The notes under the pieces are model-generated. The model searched no databases, was not told the DNA's origin, and saw only the letters and a list, made by a program, of their open reading frames with translations. This document shows positions 51,766 to 63,945 of a DNA stretch of 64,000 nucleotides, piece by piece (position 1 is the first letter of the stretch; each line of letters starts with the position of its first letter). This DNA comes from Fistulifera solaris (taxonomy: Eukaryota; Bacillariophyta; Bacillariophyceae; Naviculales; Stauroneidaceae). The stretch covers positions 744,001 through 808,000 of the forward strand of contig AP026124.1 in the NCBI GenBank assembly GCA_030295235.1, given 5' to 3'. The position numbers were made by a program, and so were the translations under genes.

Positions 51766-54700
51766 ATGATGAAAACACCCACAAAGTCCAGACTCTCTTC
51801 GAGTCCATTGTCTACTTTCTCGCCGAACAAGCTCTTCGGCTTGAAGCAGTCACCCGATCCTCCTGGTAAAGGTAGTGATACTCGCAAATCAGCAGCAAGT
51901 GATTCGAAAGTGAAATTTTCTCCACTTAAGAAAGTGATTACTTCACTTGATTCAAGAGATTGTTTGGGAGACTCGGTTAGGCTTCTACAAAGTAATCTCG
52001 AAGAAGCACGACTTGATAACATTTCGGACCATCTGGACCAAGCAGCCAGAGATGATTTTGCGAATGATGGACAAGACGAAAACAAAGACACTGCTTGGCT
52101 TCTGAATATGTTCAAGAGCTTAGAGAAGAAGCATTCAGATGACAAGTCTGATTGGGATAAGCAGCTGCAACAAGAGAGAAAGAGCAAGTCGTCCTACAAA
52201 AACAAACTCACTAACGCGTACAAGGAAAAACTGACATGGCTCGAAAACCAGCTACAGAAAGTAGGCGAGACTCACTGCGCGGTCAGCAGAGATGTTGTTT
52301 ACAGTGAAGGCAAAACTTTGCATGAAGCTTCAAGTGGAGAATCTTCTGGGACGGCGAGCACCTCGAGTAACAGTCAACGCTGCGGAGGCGGAACACAAAA
52401 CAGTTCCCCTGCCGTTGGCGAGAAAAGCTCGATGTCGACAATATTATCACCCGATTCAGTCCGCAGGGTTCAACTTTTAGAGCAGACGTTGAATGACACA
52501 CTGCGGCAGTATGAGTCTGATCGTGCCGTATGGGTCAAAGCGCTGGAGGAAGCAGCAGCCGTCACCCAGGCCGGTGAGCAACTTTCATCCTACCAGGAAC
52601 AGCTTTTGTCTGACTTGAAAAAGCAGTTAGCGGAAGAACAGAAACAACATAAGAAGAAGTGGAAAGAACAGAATAATGTATTGAAGAACTTGCTCACTTT
52701 GACTGAAACTCAGTTTCAGCATGAGAGGCAAGAGTGGGAGCGACGGGCTAGTGAATATGAACGCACCATCGAAAAACAAAATCAACTCGCTTGTGAAGCC
52801 CAGGAAAGGTTAAAACTCGATCTAAGCGAGATCACAAAGGAAAATATATCCCTCCAGGATGAAAAATCGAGCATGGAAGAGACTTTGGCGAAGATGCAGG
52901 AAGAAAAAAGCAGTGATGAGCCGACAGGTCAAGCAGCTTCAGAAAAATCTAATGGAGACACCGGGTAGTCGCGGCAATGCAGTAAGCGGAAGTCGTTTTC
53001 AAGCGCTCTCTCCTTCTCGACGAACAGATTGGGATGATAGACTCGACCGCGCGATGGTCGAAAGGGACTTGTACAAACAGGAAGCTAGTCAAGCTGCGAA
53101 GAATCTCGAAGTCGAGAGGAAGAAATGGGAAGAGCACTCTGAAGAAGCATTGAAGGCTGAACGTAGAGATGCTGCCGATCGACTAGAAGCGGAGCGAAAA
53201 ATATGGGAGGAAAAGATTGAGGCTAAAGAGAAAGAATGTGTAGAAATTCGAAACGGATGGGAAGCCGAGAGACAGCAATGGGCTGAAAAACAGGAAAACC
53301 TGGTAAAGGAGTGGGAAGAGGAAACACGAAACCAAATCGAGGAGCTTCAAAAAATCCATGCAGCCGAGTTGAGTGAAATGCAGTCTTCGGACGACGAACT
53401 CGCAGAAAATTACAGAGAGGCTCTTGAAAAGAAGAATGAACTTGTTTTGCGCTTAAGAAGAATGGAGCAGCAACGCAGTGAAGAGAAGGGCACGTGGAAG
53501 CTACAACTTGAAGGGGCTCTTTCAGAGTCGCGGAGGGGTGCCTTGACTGTGCAGCAATTAAAAAAAGAGATTGCCGAAGAGCGAAGACGTCGGTCAGAAG
53601 AAACCGAGTTATTGCGCGATGAGCTGTCCCACACGCGACTTCTTCTCTCCAGTAAGACCATCCATGATGCTCAGCCTAGTGGTATAACAGAGCATGTTAT
53701 GAAGCTTCATGAAGAGCTCGAAAAAGCCAGAGAAGGCACCGAATGTCAACTGGCAATGTTGCGCGAAAGTCACGCTCGAGATATTCATCGACTAACAAGC
53801 GAACTTGAAATACTTGAATCGCAAAACGGAGCGCTTGTTGTCGAGCTGAAACGACAGCAAAAGATCAGGAATGAAGTAAACGAGGACGAGCTTACTCTGA
53901 AAAAGTCACAAGAAAATCAATCGTTGGAGCATTGCTTAGCTATACAGGAAAAAGAAGAGGAAGTCAACAAATTAAAATCGAAACTTGAAGATGCAGAACA
54001 ATTTCGAGAAAAAATAGAGCAGGATTCGATCTATCTGGCGGAAAAACTAGATGCGGCACGCAAAGATGCAAAACAATTCGAAGATAAGTTGAAAGACGCC
54101 AACGAAGAACACTTCAAAAATACCCAGGAATATGCTGTCCAATTGCAAGCTGTACAAGAAGATTTGTGTAAAGCAAATGAAGACAAACAAGAAATTGAGC
54201 AACAGGTGGCTGCTGTAACGATAGAGAACAGGAAGCTTGTGGAACAGAACCTGGAATTGACTGGGATAATCGACAACCTAAAGCAGAAAATGGAAACGCT
54301 GGTGAGCGTATTGTCGTCCGACATAGAAACGGTCGAAGGGCGACCTTTTGAGCCTAACTCGATGTCTCCCACTGAAGCCCTTTCAACCCTCGAAAAATTT
54401 ATTTATTCACTGGCGTCCCGCCATAGCATGATTAAAGAAAGTCTTGAGCTTAGAGTTGAAATACTTTCTGCCGAGAACGACAAGCTTAGATTAGGCGAGA
54501 AAACCAGTACTTCAAGGCTCGAAAACGCCTTAGAGGAACTTCGACAGGACATCATCTCAATCAGATATATGATGGAGGCAACGCGAAAAACTGACCAGAT
54601 TTTGGAAGAATCAAGTTTTGACATTTTACGAGCGAATCTGGAGCAAATCCAAAACAACCTTGATGACGTCGCAGGTGAAGCGGCACTTCAGACCGAATCG

Positions 54701-55641
54701 TTCTACGAGTTCCGGAAATTAGCAGAGAATCATTTTACGGGAGCCGAAAGTAATAAAGACGATAAAACTTCTGTCGAGTTTCAGCATAATATATTGTCAG
54801 AAATGGCCATTCTCCGAGACGGCCTAGCAAAGATCATCAAGAATCAGAGCGAAGAACTACAACAACCAAAGAGAGAATTAGAAAAAGTTAGAGAAGAATT
54901 AAAAGAGGAAAGAACGAGACGCCAAAAAGCGAGGCTGACATAGCAACTCTGAACGAGCAAGCAAGTGCATACACTGACGAATTGATGCATTTACAGGCCG
55001 AAAATGCGAAACTGGAAGTACTTCTCCAGGAAGCGGAAGCGAAAGCAAACTACGCATTAACATGCCAACCGCAACATACAAACGAGGAAGATTCTCTGGC
55101 TTCTGAACACGTAAGCTTTGGGCGCGCGGCGTCGTACTCAGGAGATTCAACTCTCCTCGACGAAGCTTTGGCGTTAGCGCAAGGTCTCAGTGATTTCGTC
55201 CAAGGAAACAATAATAATGAACATGAAGTCAATGTCTTGGAAATTATGGAGAACCTGGCAGGAATGATTGATAAACAAGACAAATCTGACAACGCATCAA
55301 TGCCACGCCTTGAGATAAGCTACCCGAGAGAAAATGTATCAGCCTTTATCCAAAAGACTAACAATGTGTCTCGCCAGTCAATGTCTACCGAAGATCCGAA
55401 ACTGTCTGTATTCGTTGAACAACTTTACGGCCGATGCCAGTTACTTGAACGTGAAAGGTTAGAGATGATGGAATTGACTCTGGATCTCTTGGAATCTACG
55501 CGACGATCAGGGAAGGCGGAGGTAGAAGCTGCGTTATCAATCGCGAGGCGACGAATTGCAGACGATTTCAAAAGGATGCGAGACGAAAACTCTGCCACAC
55601 GAGAAGATCTGTATCACAAAATTTGTTCGGGTCACGACTGA
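51766..55641 (+). CDS. Long coiled-coil protein (about 1,290 residues)
   Basis: ATG 51766 (MMKTPTKSRLSSSPLSTFSP). An N-terminal Ser/Pro/Thr-rich, basic region with SP/TP sites (SPLSTFSPNKLF, VKFSPLKK) may be phosphorylated. From residue about 100 the protein is almost wholly heptad-patterned and Glu/Lys/Gln-rich, with repeated W-x2/5-E units (WEEHSEEALKAERRDAADRL, WEEKIEAKEKECVEIRNGWE, WAEKQENLVKEWEEETRNQI). Two run anomalies shift the frame: A6 at 52904-52909 (one too many: MQEEKAVMSRQVKQLQKN) and A5 at 54924-54928 (one too few: RQKSEADIATLNEQAS). The family is unknown; centrosomal, kinetochore, golgin or myosin-tail-like scaffolds are all possible. Similarity to such proteins would be compositional only. 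Confidence 0.75.
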
Positions 55642-55699
55642 AGGTCTTCAGTTTTACTCCCTACCTTGTAGACATCTTTACTGAAAGAAAGCTTTAATT

Positions 55700-58600
55700 C
55701 TAATAATTGCTCATCATTTCAGACAAATTTTTAAACGCTACCTGGGCAGCAGCCTGCCGTTGCCTGTCTTTTGCTATAAACGAGTAGTTACCAGTGGCAA
55801 CAACCATCGTGTGTCCGTGCTGGTCAGACAGCAGGCGAACGAAAAGAGTACCTGATCTATGAACAAACTGGCGCCCTAAGACCGATGTTCGACGATTTCC
55901 CAAATCGAATTCGTCAAATTTGATGCATTTGAGAATAGATTTTGCATCCGTGTAAAATACGCCGTCGTGGATAAAGTCCATCCCCATCAATTTCCTATCA
56001 ATATTGCTAGCTCTCTTTTGTCTTTCACCAAGAAAATTTCAGGGGCGCGAAACGGATTTAGGAATACATTCCTGGATACGGTTATTTGCGGGAAAGGCTT
56101 CAAGTCCAACCCGTATTGCGTACATCGTCGTTGCAGCAATTGAATTTGGTTGTCTACCTTCCCCGAACTCGCTACAAGCCAATGTAACATTATTCTGTAT
56201 GACCAAGAAGTGTCAAGCGTAGAGTCAATGACGACTTCCATCCACTCTAAAGCGTCTCGTTTATTTTTCCGTAGGTCAACGTAAAATCGCTCCATCGAAT
56301 TGCGAGCGATACCCGGGGTAGACGAAACTTGATCGGTTTCTGTTTCAATTTTATCCGCTTTTTTCACGATTTTTACATTCAAGTCCGTCGTCTGAGAATC
56401 GTCCTTCTCCCTAAGTTTGTTTAGATATTCAAGTAGACGGTGAAATTTATCCAAATACTCCTGCTCAGCGGCATCACTATCAATTTTGGGAGGCACCAAT
56501 CCAAACATAATCCTCCTGAATCGCATCCCTTCTCGCATTTCTCGGTCGTCATCGCCGCAAATTATTCGGTCAACTTTGTTCCATATGTAAGGCCGGTTGT
56601 ATTTATTAAAAGTTTGAGTGACTTTTTTATACTGCTTGGTTTCAGTGCAAAAACAAAGATACTGGTATTGTACGGTGTTGGATTGAGAGCTCTGTGCCGT
56701 CTTTAAATCATAGCGTGTGACTTCGATGATATCAGTCCCCTTATCATAAGTGAGCACTTGTAAACGATGACCCATGGATAGGAACTGACGCATAGTCTCA
56801 GAATTCTCATCAGAAATTGAAGAGTGTGGGTAACCTCTATTCGCGAGTCCGTCTCGAAGCGTTTCACGCCTCAGATTACTCGCATTTACGTGTGACGGAG
56901 GTACAAGCTGGTAATCTTGAATGAGTCGTTGTCGAACCATTTCCATGAGAAGATCCTTGTTAGAGGAGTAAAAGGTCTTGTCAAACTCTTTCAGGGTAAT
57001 GTTATGGATACTGAATGTGAAGGCATGATCAACTTCACTTTGTGTCGGAAAGTATCCTACATATGTCGGTAGAATCGCGGGTGCGGTCAGGCTTTTCCAG
57101 TTAGGCCCCGTCCGCCGTCGGAATTCTAACTCGCCTGCTGGAAACACATGGCTCCAACGTCGACGATTATGCGAGTTTTTGGCTAAAACCTCATCTTCGT
57201 CCTGTTGACGAAATGGGTTGAACGCTTTCTTTCTTTTCGAACTGTATGCATTTTTACCTTTTGAACCGGTGTCGCGATAGTTCGGTCGATGAGATGAAGA
57301 AGTGATGCGGTTGTTTCCGACGATCATTTGTGAACCAGTAGGTGGACTCGAGGGAAGACCGTTAAAACCACTAGAACCAGACCCAGATCCAAATCCTTTT
57401 CCAATGTGTGCGTTATTCAGTCTAGACTCAATAGCAGTGAGACTACCAACGATTGGTCCCTGGGTGGCAGATATTGTAAAGTTAGATCCTTCTGTATGAA
57501 AGAACCCGAACCTAGATCCACTTGCTTCTGCTGTGATGTCCCTTCGCCCCGAAATTGGTGCCGGTGGTAGTAATAGCGGAGATAGTCCCACCGGAGCGCT
57601 CTCCCAAAATGCCTTGGAATTCGAGCCGAAGAAAAGAGAGATCCACTACTTGTCCCTTGTCCAAGGTAAGACGACTCCTTCTCAGCCTCTGTCCTAGAAA
57701 CAGATGACGCCCGATATTGTGCGAGGGCACCTCCTATCCCTCCAGGTACACCGCTGCCCTGACTAGCTATCGTTCGCCTCTGACCAGAAAACACCCCCAT
57801 TCCAGATATCGGAAGGTGCTTTGGACCATTCCGATTCGTATTTAATTCAGCACAAGCAACAATCGGTTCTGTTAGAGGAACAAGCTCCGGCGACACGGTA
57901 ACCCGAGAAGAAAGGGCGTCTCTAGATTTCATCATCAACCGCAGATTCTGGAAAATATCAGAGCTACCATCTTCACCTTCCTCATTTTCTCGAGTAACGA
58001 TGATTTTATTCTCGTGGCGGGTACGTTCAAAGTCAAGAGACGGGCATCGCTGTATCTGTCCGTGTGGAGAAAGGAAAGACTGATCGAACGACGCTCCAAG
58101 CAAATGGTTGGATATCTGGCTTGCAAAACTGGAAGACTGACTAGATTTTTCGTGAATGTCAAGCTCCTCTTGTTTTGTCGGACTTGCGATGATTGGAGCG
58201 GAACGCGATGTCGACTCAAAAGATTCATTCCCGATAGATACCTTTCGGTGATTCATAGTCGATAATTCGCCAGCCGACGCGGGCTTCGATTCCAAAGCAC
58301 CCCATTCTACTGGAGTTGATCCGTCATCATCACTGTCCACTGTAGAAATTTCGTCGCGTTCCTTTTCAGCAACAGAATTGCTCTGCATATCCAACAAAGC
58401 CCTTAAAGGCGATGGCAAAGTTCCGGTATTACGTGGTCGACATGCCTCTAGAATGTCATAGAAATCGCGACCTGCGATTAGCTGTCGTTCTTGTGTAAGG
58501 TGCGGAGGCTTTCTGGGAGATGAAGTACCATTTAATGCGACGGAGAACGACTTGGGACGAAGCAAGGGGCTGCTATTCAGCTGTAGCGCAACTTCCTCCT

Positions 58601-61051
58601 TAGGACGAGGTAGTAAAAATCCGTTTGGAGCCACAGAAAGATTGGTCGGTCTGACGGCGCTAGAGTCATGGGTAAATTCAGTTTTCTGCCTTGGCCTCCC
58701 AAAGCATCTGAATCGCCGTCATAGCTCGCAAAAGAAAGATTCATCCAATGGGGTACCTCGTAGAAAGTTCCCGACCCATCGACACTCTCAGGATCGACGT
58801 CCTGATAAAGATTGACGTAAAGAAAAAATGGAGCAGTATGTAGAGGGGGGAGACCAAGGGAAAGCATGTCGGAACCAATTCCATTGTCCATCATTCGTTG
58901 GTAGGAAATACCAGCGAGTCCTTTGTCAACTTCGAAAACACCATTACCTGCTGATATGACAACAATACTATTTCCGGTCCTATGAAGGTCTCTGTCAAGG
59001 TAGTGATATTGAAGTAAATTAAGTGTCACATTGATCGCTTCCAATACATTTCCTTGGCTTGCAGAAGATGGCCGCCTGGACTGGGATCCCGACTCCAGGT
59101 TCCATTGCACCTCGATAGGATAACGAACAAACGCTTCCTTAACACTAACAATGAATGTCTCCCAATCGGAAGGATTCTCGTGCTCGATAACTAGTCGAAA
59201 GTGATCTTCGTACTGTCGACCGTATATATCCCTGTTGATGTCCTCATCAAGCTCTTTCTCATTTGCAAAGGGACTTCCAGAATCTCCCACAAACGTTCGG
59301 CTGAAGAAAATAACAGTTACAGAATGAGTGGTATCCAGTTCTTTCCACTTTGCAAAAAGCTGGTGCAATATATCAATCAGTCTATCGAAATATATTTCAC
59401 AGCGACTCAAAGGACGATTACTTTCAAAAGGAGAAGAGTATTCCCACATTTCGCGGGACATTTGCACCAACCACATAATTCGCGCAGATCGAGACCGAAA
59501 CGTGATAGTTGTTGCCTCTGTTACGATTCCCGAACGCGCCAGCTTGTCCCTATGTCGAATTTCTTGTGCGTAAGCTTGGAATCCTCTCGTTGGTTCAAGT
59601 AAACGTTGTCCCTCATAGATCCAACTCCCAATCAAAGTCTCTTGAAATACATGCATGTCCCCTCTCGATATGAATTGATCCTTTATCGTAACCACCACGA
59701 AATCCGCCGAAACGGTGTCCAAAACCAATGCTTTGTCGTGCTCATTGATTTTACTGATCGTCACAATATCATAGCTAGATAACTCATAGAGATCCGCCAC
59801 ACGACGTAAAATAGAAACCTGCGTGCGTGCTGAGCCTTTCAAAGAAGTTAGTGACTTCTCCGTGACTTTCATCACAAACGACATGCGTAAATTGTGGGTG
59901 CTCGATATTTGCGTCCAGATATCATCGTCCACTTCAAAGTCATCGTCCAAATCTTCACTTCCCGTCCCCAAGTTGCCAGCCGGTGGTAGTTGCCCCGACC
60001 ACCCAGTCTGGTTGGATTGCAAAGTGCCGAGTGCTGTTTCTACCGTCATGTCCGAAATTTCTCGTTTATGGTGAGACTTCAAAATGCTTCGACTGGGCTT
60101 GGTCGTCGGCGTCCCAGTACTACCACCGCCACTTACGAGAGGCTTGGTAGTACGGGGATAATCAGCGGTTGATGTGCGGGCTCTCGGAAAGACGGGAGGC
60201 ATTCTGCCTCCTGGAGGCATATTCAAAGATGTGACGACCGTTTTGGTGGGAGGAGGAGGTGTGTCAGGAGTTGTTCCATCCGTAGAAGCGAGTGAAGCCA
60301 TAATTTGTTTGGAAGTCTTCGGCGAGTTCGATGGAGACGAAGGTGCGTCATAGCGGGTGTTATCTCTCGATGAAGTCGTCGACACTGTCTCCATATGATT
60401 CATGGTTTGCTCTCTCATAGTTGCTTTGGTTCCAACGCTATCTTGCTCCTCGTCCGCATGCTCCGAATACTGCAAGGAATTGACAACCGACAGTGTTGTT
60501 CTGGCTTTTATATCAGCGATTTCTTCCGAGAAAGGATCTACAGCTTCGATGTTGACGAGTTCCGAATTGTCCTTCGACGGCGATCGCTTATTGTTCTCGA
60601 CAGAGCCAGAAGCGGTGCTATTATTGTCCGTCGGCGTGACGCTTTGCGGTACGCTTGTGACCGGGCCGGATGATGCAGGATTGCGGCGTATAATGCTAGC
60701 GGCATTTGAAATGATGCGGTTCGAGGGAATAGCAGCGCTGTTGTTGATCGATGACGCCCCAACTTTGTTATTGTTCATTTGTGCTGGGTTCGGATCCCAA
60801 ATTCTGACTTCAATGAGATCTCCCACTTCCAGTTTTCTATAAGAAGATGCAGGTGCGGCTGAATCATCATGAGACGCATTGTTCGCGGAATTCTTCGAGT
60901 TGCTCCCCATCGAAAGCGTGTGTAGGGCAGCTCCATGAGGATCTTGGTTCGCACCGGGTGTATTGAAAATGTCGGGATGGACGCATATTTCCGTCCCATC
61001 AAAAGCAAGAGCCTCGTGCACGTTTAAAGAAATCAAACCGGATGTTAACAT
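55700..61051 (-). CDS. IML1/DEPDC5 homologue, GATOR1/SEACIT GTPase-activating subunit
   Basis: The catalytic subunit of GATOR1 that turns off RagA/Gtr1 and so TORC1 when amino acids are short. ATG 61051 (MLTSGLISLNVHEALAFDGT) corresponds to the family N terminus. Hallmarks: TIKDQFISRGDMHVFQETLI, ITFRSRSARIMWLVQMSREM, SVTVIFFSRTFVGDS, GNVLEAINVTLNLLQYHYLD, RTGNSIVVISAGNGVFEVDK, MLSLGLPPLHTAPFFLYVNL and VPHWMNLSFASY, then a long disordered stretch, RRRWSHVFPAGELE, SWSYRIMLHWLVASSGKVDN and the final FIHDGVFYTDAKSIL and FVHRSGTLFVRL. Three one-base anomalies break the frame (near 58685, somewhere in 57420-57600, and at 55988-55993). About 1,780 residues. No DEP domain is visible between the serine-rich middle and the C-terminal region. 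A GC-rich tract with G19 lies just upstream. Confidence 0.88.
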
Positions 61052-62154
61052 GTGGAAAGGAATGTCTCATGCTAAATGAACAGTTTATTTCTTGTGAAAG
61101 AATTCTGGACAAGTATTTTGCATCGCAATCAATGGAGTGCCAAGGGGGGGAGGGGGGGGGGGGGGGGGGCAGAAAGATCAACATTAAGGAGAGGGATTAC
61201 GGGGTCTTGCGCGGTGCGGGAAAAAGATGACGACACTTAATTAGAACCGATTTCGTAATGCAATGTATTGCCTAAAATTGGACCGTAATAAAACAACTTT
61301 AATATCGACACGTTTGCAGAACGTTTGAAGGTTGATAAGACTACTCGTAGATACCAGGTACTAGGTACTGATAGCAGTCGGACTGGCTTGGTCGATACTT
61401 GGTTGGTAATGGATTCATGATGATGATTCATGAATATCAAATCAAAAGTCTTAACGACATTGCGAATCGATATGTGTCTTGCCAACGCTGTCGAACATAA
61501 CTGGATTGTATGCAAAACAATTGAGTCCCAAAACGCTTGCAGAACGGATGTAGGTTGGGTAGGCGTTTGGTTCGGAAGTATGTTGACTCATGACTCAAAT
61601 GCAGTCGTGGGGGAATACGGTCAACACTTTGGGTATATAGTGAAAATAAAAAATGTGAACCTTAATAAACCATCTGAAGAACCTTAAAAAATTTAAAACA
61701 ACGATGACTCACCAGTTTAATCAACGTTAGGAGTCGATACGCGTGTTGAAAAAGTTGCCTAGAATAATAAGGGCCGTAATAAAACCATTGTAACATGATA
61801 ATAAGATTGCAGAACGAACGGAGGTTCGGCAGCAGTCTGACCCCGAAGAAGATTGACTCATGACTCAAATGCAGTCGTGGTAAAGTCCAGCTAACATTTT
61901 GGCCCTATACCTGGTACTCACGAACGAACGGCAAGAAGATTGACTCATGACTCAAATGCAGTCGTGATAAAGCCCAGCCAACATTTTGGCCCTATACTCA
62001 CGAACGAACGGCACGTACGCTGTACGTCTCATTGTTCGGACCGCTGACCGCTGAGCCGATTGCATGCACCGTTATTTTTTGCAGCACAACAACAACATCG
62101 GGAAGCAAGTCTTGCGGCAAAGCTTGTTGACTATAGAAAGCAAAGTTTCCAGGA
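61052..62154. other. 1.1-kb spacer with a G19 tract and three copies of the TGACTC/CAGTCG motif
   Basis: No gene is visible. G7-A-G19 lies at 61144-61170. The motif GACTCATGACTCAAATGCAG followed by TCGTGG occurs at about 61588, 61856 and 61942, each followed 15-25 bases later by an AACATTTTGG-like block; the last two are almost identical over about 60 bases. Related elements are at 0.4-0.7 kb, 46.9 kb and in the satellite. The promoter of the uS9m gene must lie at its right end. Confidence 0.55.
61144..61170. repeat. G-tract (G7-A-G19), possible G-quadruplex
   Basis: Seven Gs, one A and nineteen Gs, about 95 bp upstream of the IML1 start; on the IML1 coding strand this is a C-tract. Such runs can form G-quadruplexes on one strand. 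The exact run length is unreliable given the run-length errors elsewhere. Confidence 0.85.
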
Positions 62155-62992
62155 ATGTCTTTTAAATCACTTCACAATACGCTGATTCGACACACCCTTA
62201 ATAGCATCAAGCGTCCGGGCAGTCACGTTCATGCTAGCAGCGTTTTGACGTCACATCGATCGCTCTCTTCGGAGGAAACATCGGCTCTCTTCCGCTTTCG
62301 TCGAAGTAACCAATTGAGTCATATCTTGAACGACGACCGCGGTAAGCGACCGAATAGTGTGATGCTGTTTCCCGGTGACTACCAGGATGATGCTGAAAGT
62401 ATGTGGGATGACGACGAGGATGATTACGAAGCGAGCGAAACGATGGGCGGATACGAAAGTGACACCGGGGGAGAGCAAACACTCAGCGAAACAGACCATT
62501 TAATTGAAGAGCTACGCCGCAGAGAGGCCGAAGATCAAGCTCAACGTGCGAAGTGGATTGAGAATAGCTTGCCTCCCGTCTGGAAGTCTGAGATTGATGA
62601 ACGCGGAAGAGCGTATGGGCGTGGTGGACGAAAGAAGGCTGCAGCACGCGTTTGGATTCAGCCGGGGTTCGGTGAAGTCACGGTCAACAAAAAAATCGTT
62701 CGTGGATTATTTTCCGCGCATGTCGGATCGAGATTTGATTTTACAACCTCTCGTGGCCACGGAGACGTGTGGTGACTTTGATGTGCAAGTCATGGTGCAG
62801 GGAGGAGGCTTGACCGGCCAGGCGGGGGCTGTGCGACACGGTTTGGCTCACGCACTTAACAGTTACAACCCGGATTTGTATCGACCGCCACTGAAGCGAC
62901 TTGGTTTGTTAGAACGCGATGCTCGCCGAGTCGAGCGAAAGAAAGTCGGTCACAAAAAAGCCAGAAAGTCACCTCAGTGGGTGCGTCGTTAA
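62155..62992 (+). CDS. Mitochondrial ribosomal protein uS9m (S9)
   Basis: ATG 62155 (MSFKSLHNTLIRHTLNSIKR), Arg/Ser-rich with few acidic residues: a mitochondrial presequence. An acidic N-terminal extension (DDDEDDYEASETMGGYESDT) precedes the S9 domain: GRGGRKKAAARVWIQPGFGE, VTVNKKSFVDYFPRMSDRDL, FDVQVMVQGGGLTGQAGAVR, HGLAHALNSYNPDL and the conserved C terminus RVERKKVGHKKARKSPQWVRR, whose last Arg contacts the P-site tRNA in the ribosome. The A7 run at 62689-62695 is one too long: six As give NKKSFVDYFPRMSD. About 280 residues, longer than bacterial S9 because of the extension. Confidence 0.92.
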
Positions 62993-63037
62993 AGCAGTAC
63001 TGAGATTCACTTGACTACACAAGAATAGCCTATAATA

Positions 63038-63945
63038 TTATCTAGAATCTGATCGTTTACGATACGCCCCGATCCAGTTAATATCCGTGTCATTCGGATC
63101 CAATTTCCACGACCAGTCACCAAAGAATGGAGGCTTCGTTAACACCATGCCCGACACGTCGACTTCTTCCATATCCACATGATTCATTAAGCGCGCTACC
63201 TCGTCCGGTGAACGGTATTCATGCCAATTGTGAGTCCCAATAGGAATATATCTCATAATGTACTCGGCTCCAACAATAGTAGCAAGGTGGCTTTTCATGG
63301 TGCGATTGATTGTTGAAAGGAACAGCAAACCATCGTTTTTCAAAAGAGCCGAAGCTGCTCCCAGCAACGACGCGGCATCAGTCGAATGTTCCAGTACTTC
63401 TAGCAAGCAAACCATATCATACTTTTTGTCCGAGTGCTCATGCGCAAACGTCTCCACTGTTTTCCCACCTTGATAATCAATGGTTCGTGTCCGAGGATGA
63501 AGTGCTGCGTGCTGTTTGGCGGCTTCCACCAACCTTACACTGGGGTCCAATCCTGTCACGGTGGCGCCTAGTCGAGCCAGAGATTCACTGAGTAAGCCCC
63601 CACCACAACCAATGTCCAGTGCCGAATATCCTTCCAGAGGATGCGCCGACGAAACAATCGTATCTTCCTTCTTAACAAGATTCTGATAGACCATTTCACG
63701 GATATATTTCATTCGGATGGTATTCATGGGAATGAGAACGTTCTTTTCGGATCCCACCAGTCCTGATCCATGGCACTAAATTTGTCCACTTCCGAAGACG
63801 ATACAGAGAAAAGACGACGCGCATGCGAAGGACGCATCGATGCGGTATGAGGAATACAAGATGAGGCTGTAAGGAATGGACGGGTGCTTCGTCGCACCGT
63901 TGCCCCACTAAGAGATGCGGGGCGAAGGAGCGATTTCGATCTCAT
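63038..63945 (-). CDS. COQ3: COQ3 ubiquinone biosynthesis O-methyltransferase
   Basis: Mitochondrial SAM-dependent enzyme that methylates the hydroxyls of the ubiquinone ring. ATG 63945 (MRSKSLLRPASLSGATVRRS) is an Arg/Ser-rich mitochondrial presequence. The conserved block FSAMDQDWWDPK continues as NVLIPMNTIRMKYIREMVYQ if the run at 63744-63747 (T4 on plus) has one more base. Motif I is YSALDIGCGGGLLSESLARL, motif II TVTGLDPSVRLVEAAK, and later MVCLLEVLEHSTDAASLL and LFLSTINRTMKSHLATIVGA, all typical of UbiG/COQ3, as is the final FFGDWSWKLDPNDTDINWIG. About 302 residues; single exon. Confidence 0.93.

Noticed and set aside
55700-58634. Separate genes for the three pieces of the IML1 region
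   Set aside because: Each piece matches consecutive parts of one IML1/DEPDC5 protein on the same strand, with overlaps at the frame changes and no intergenic sequence.
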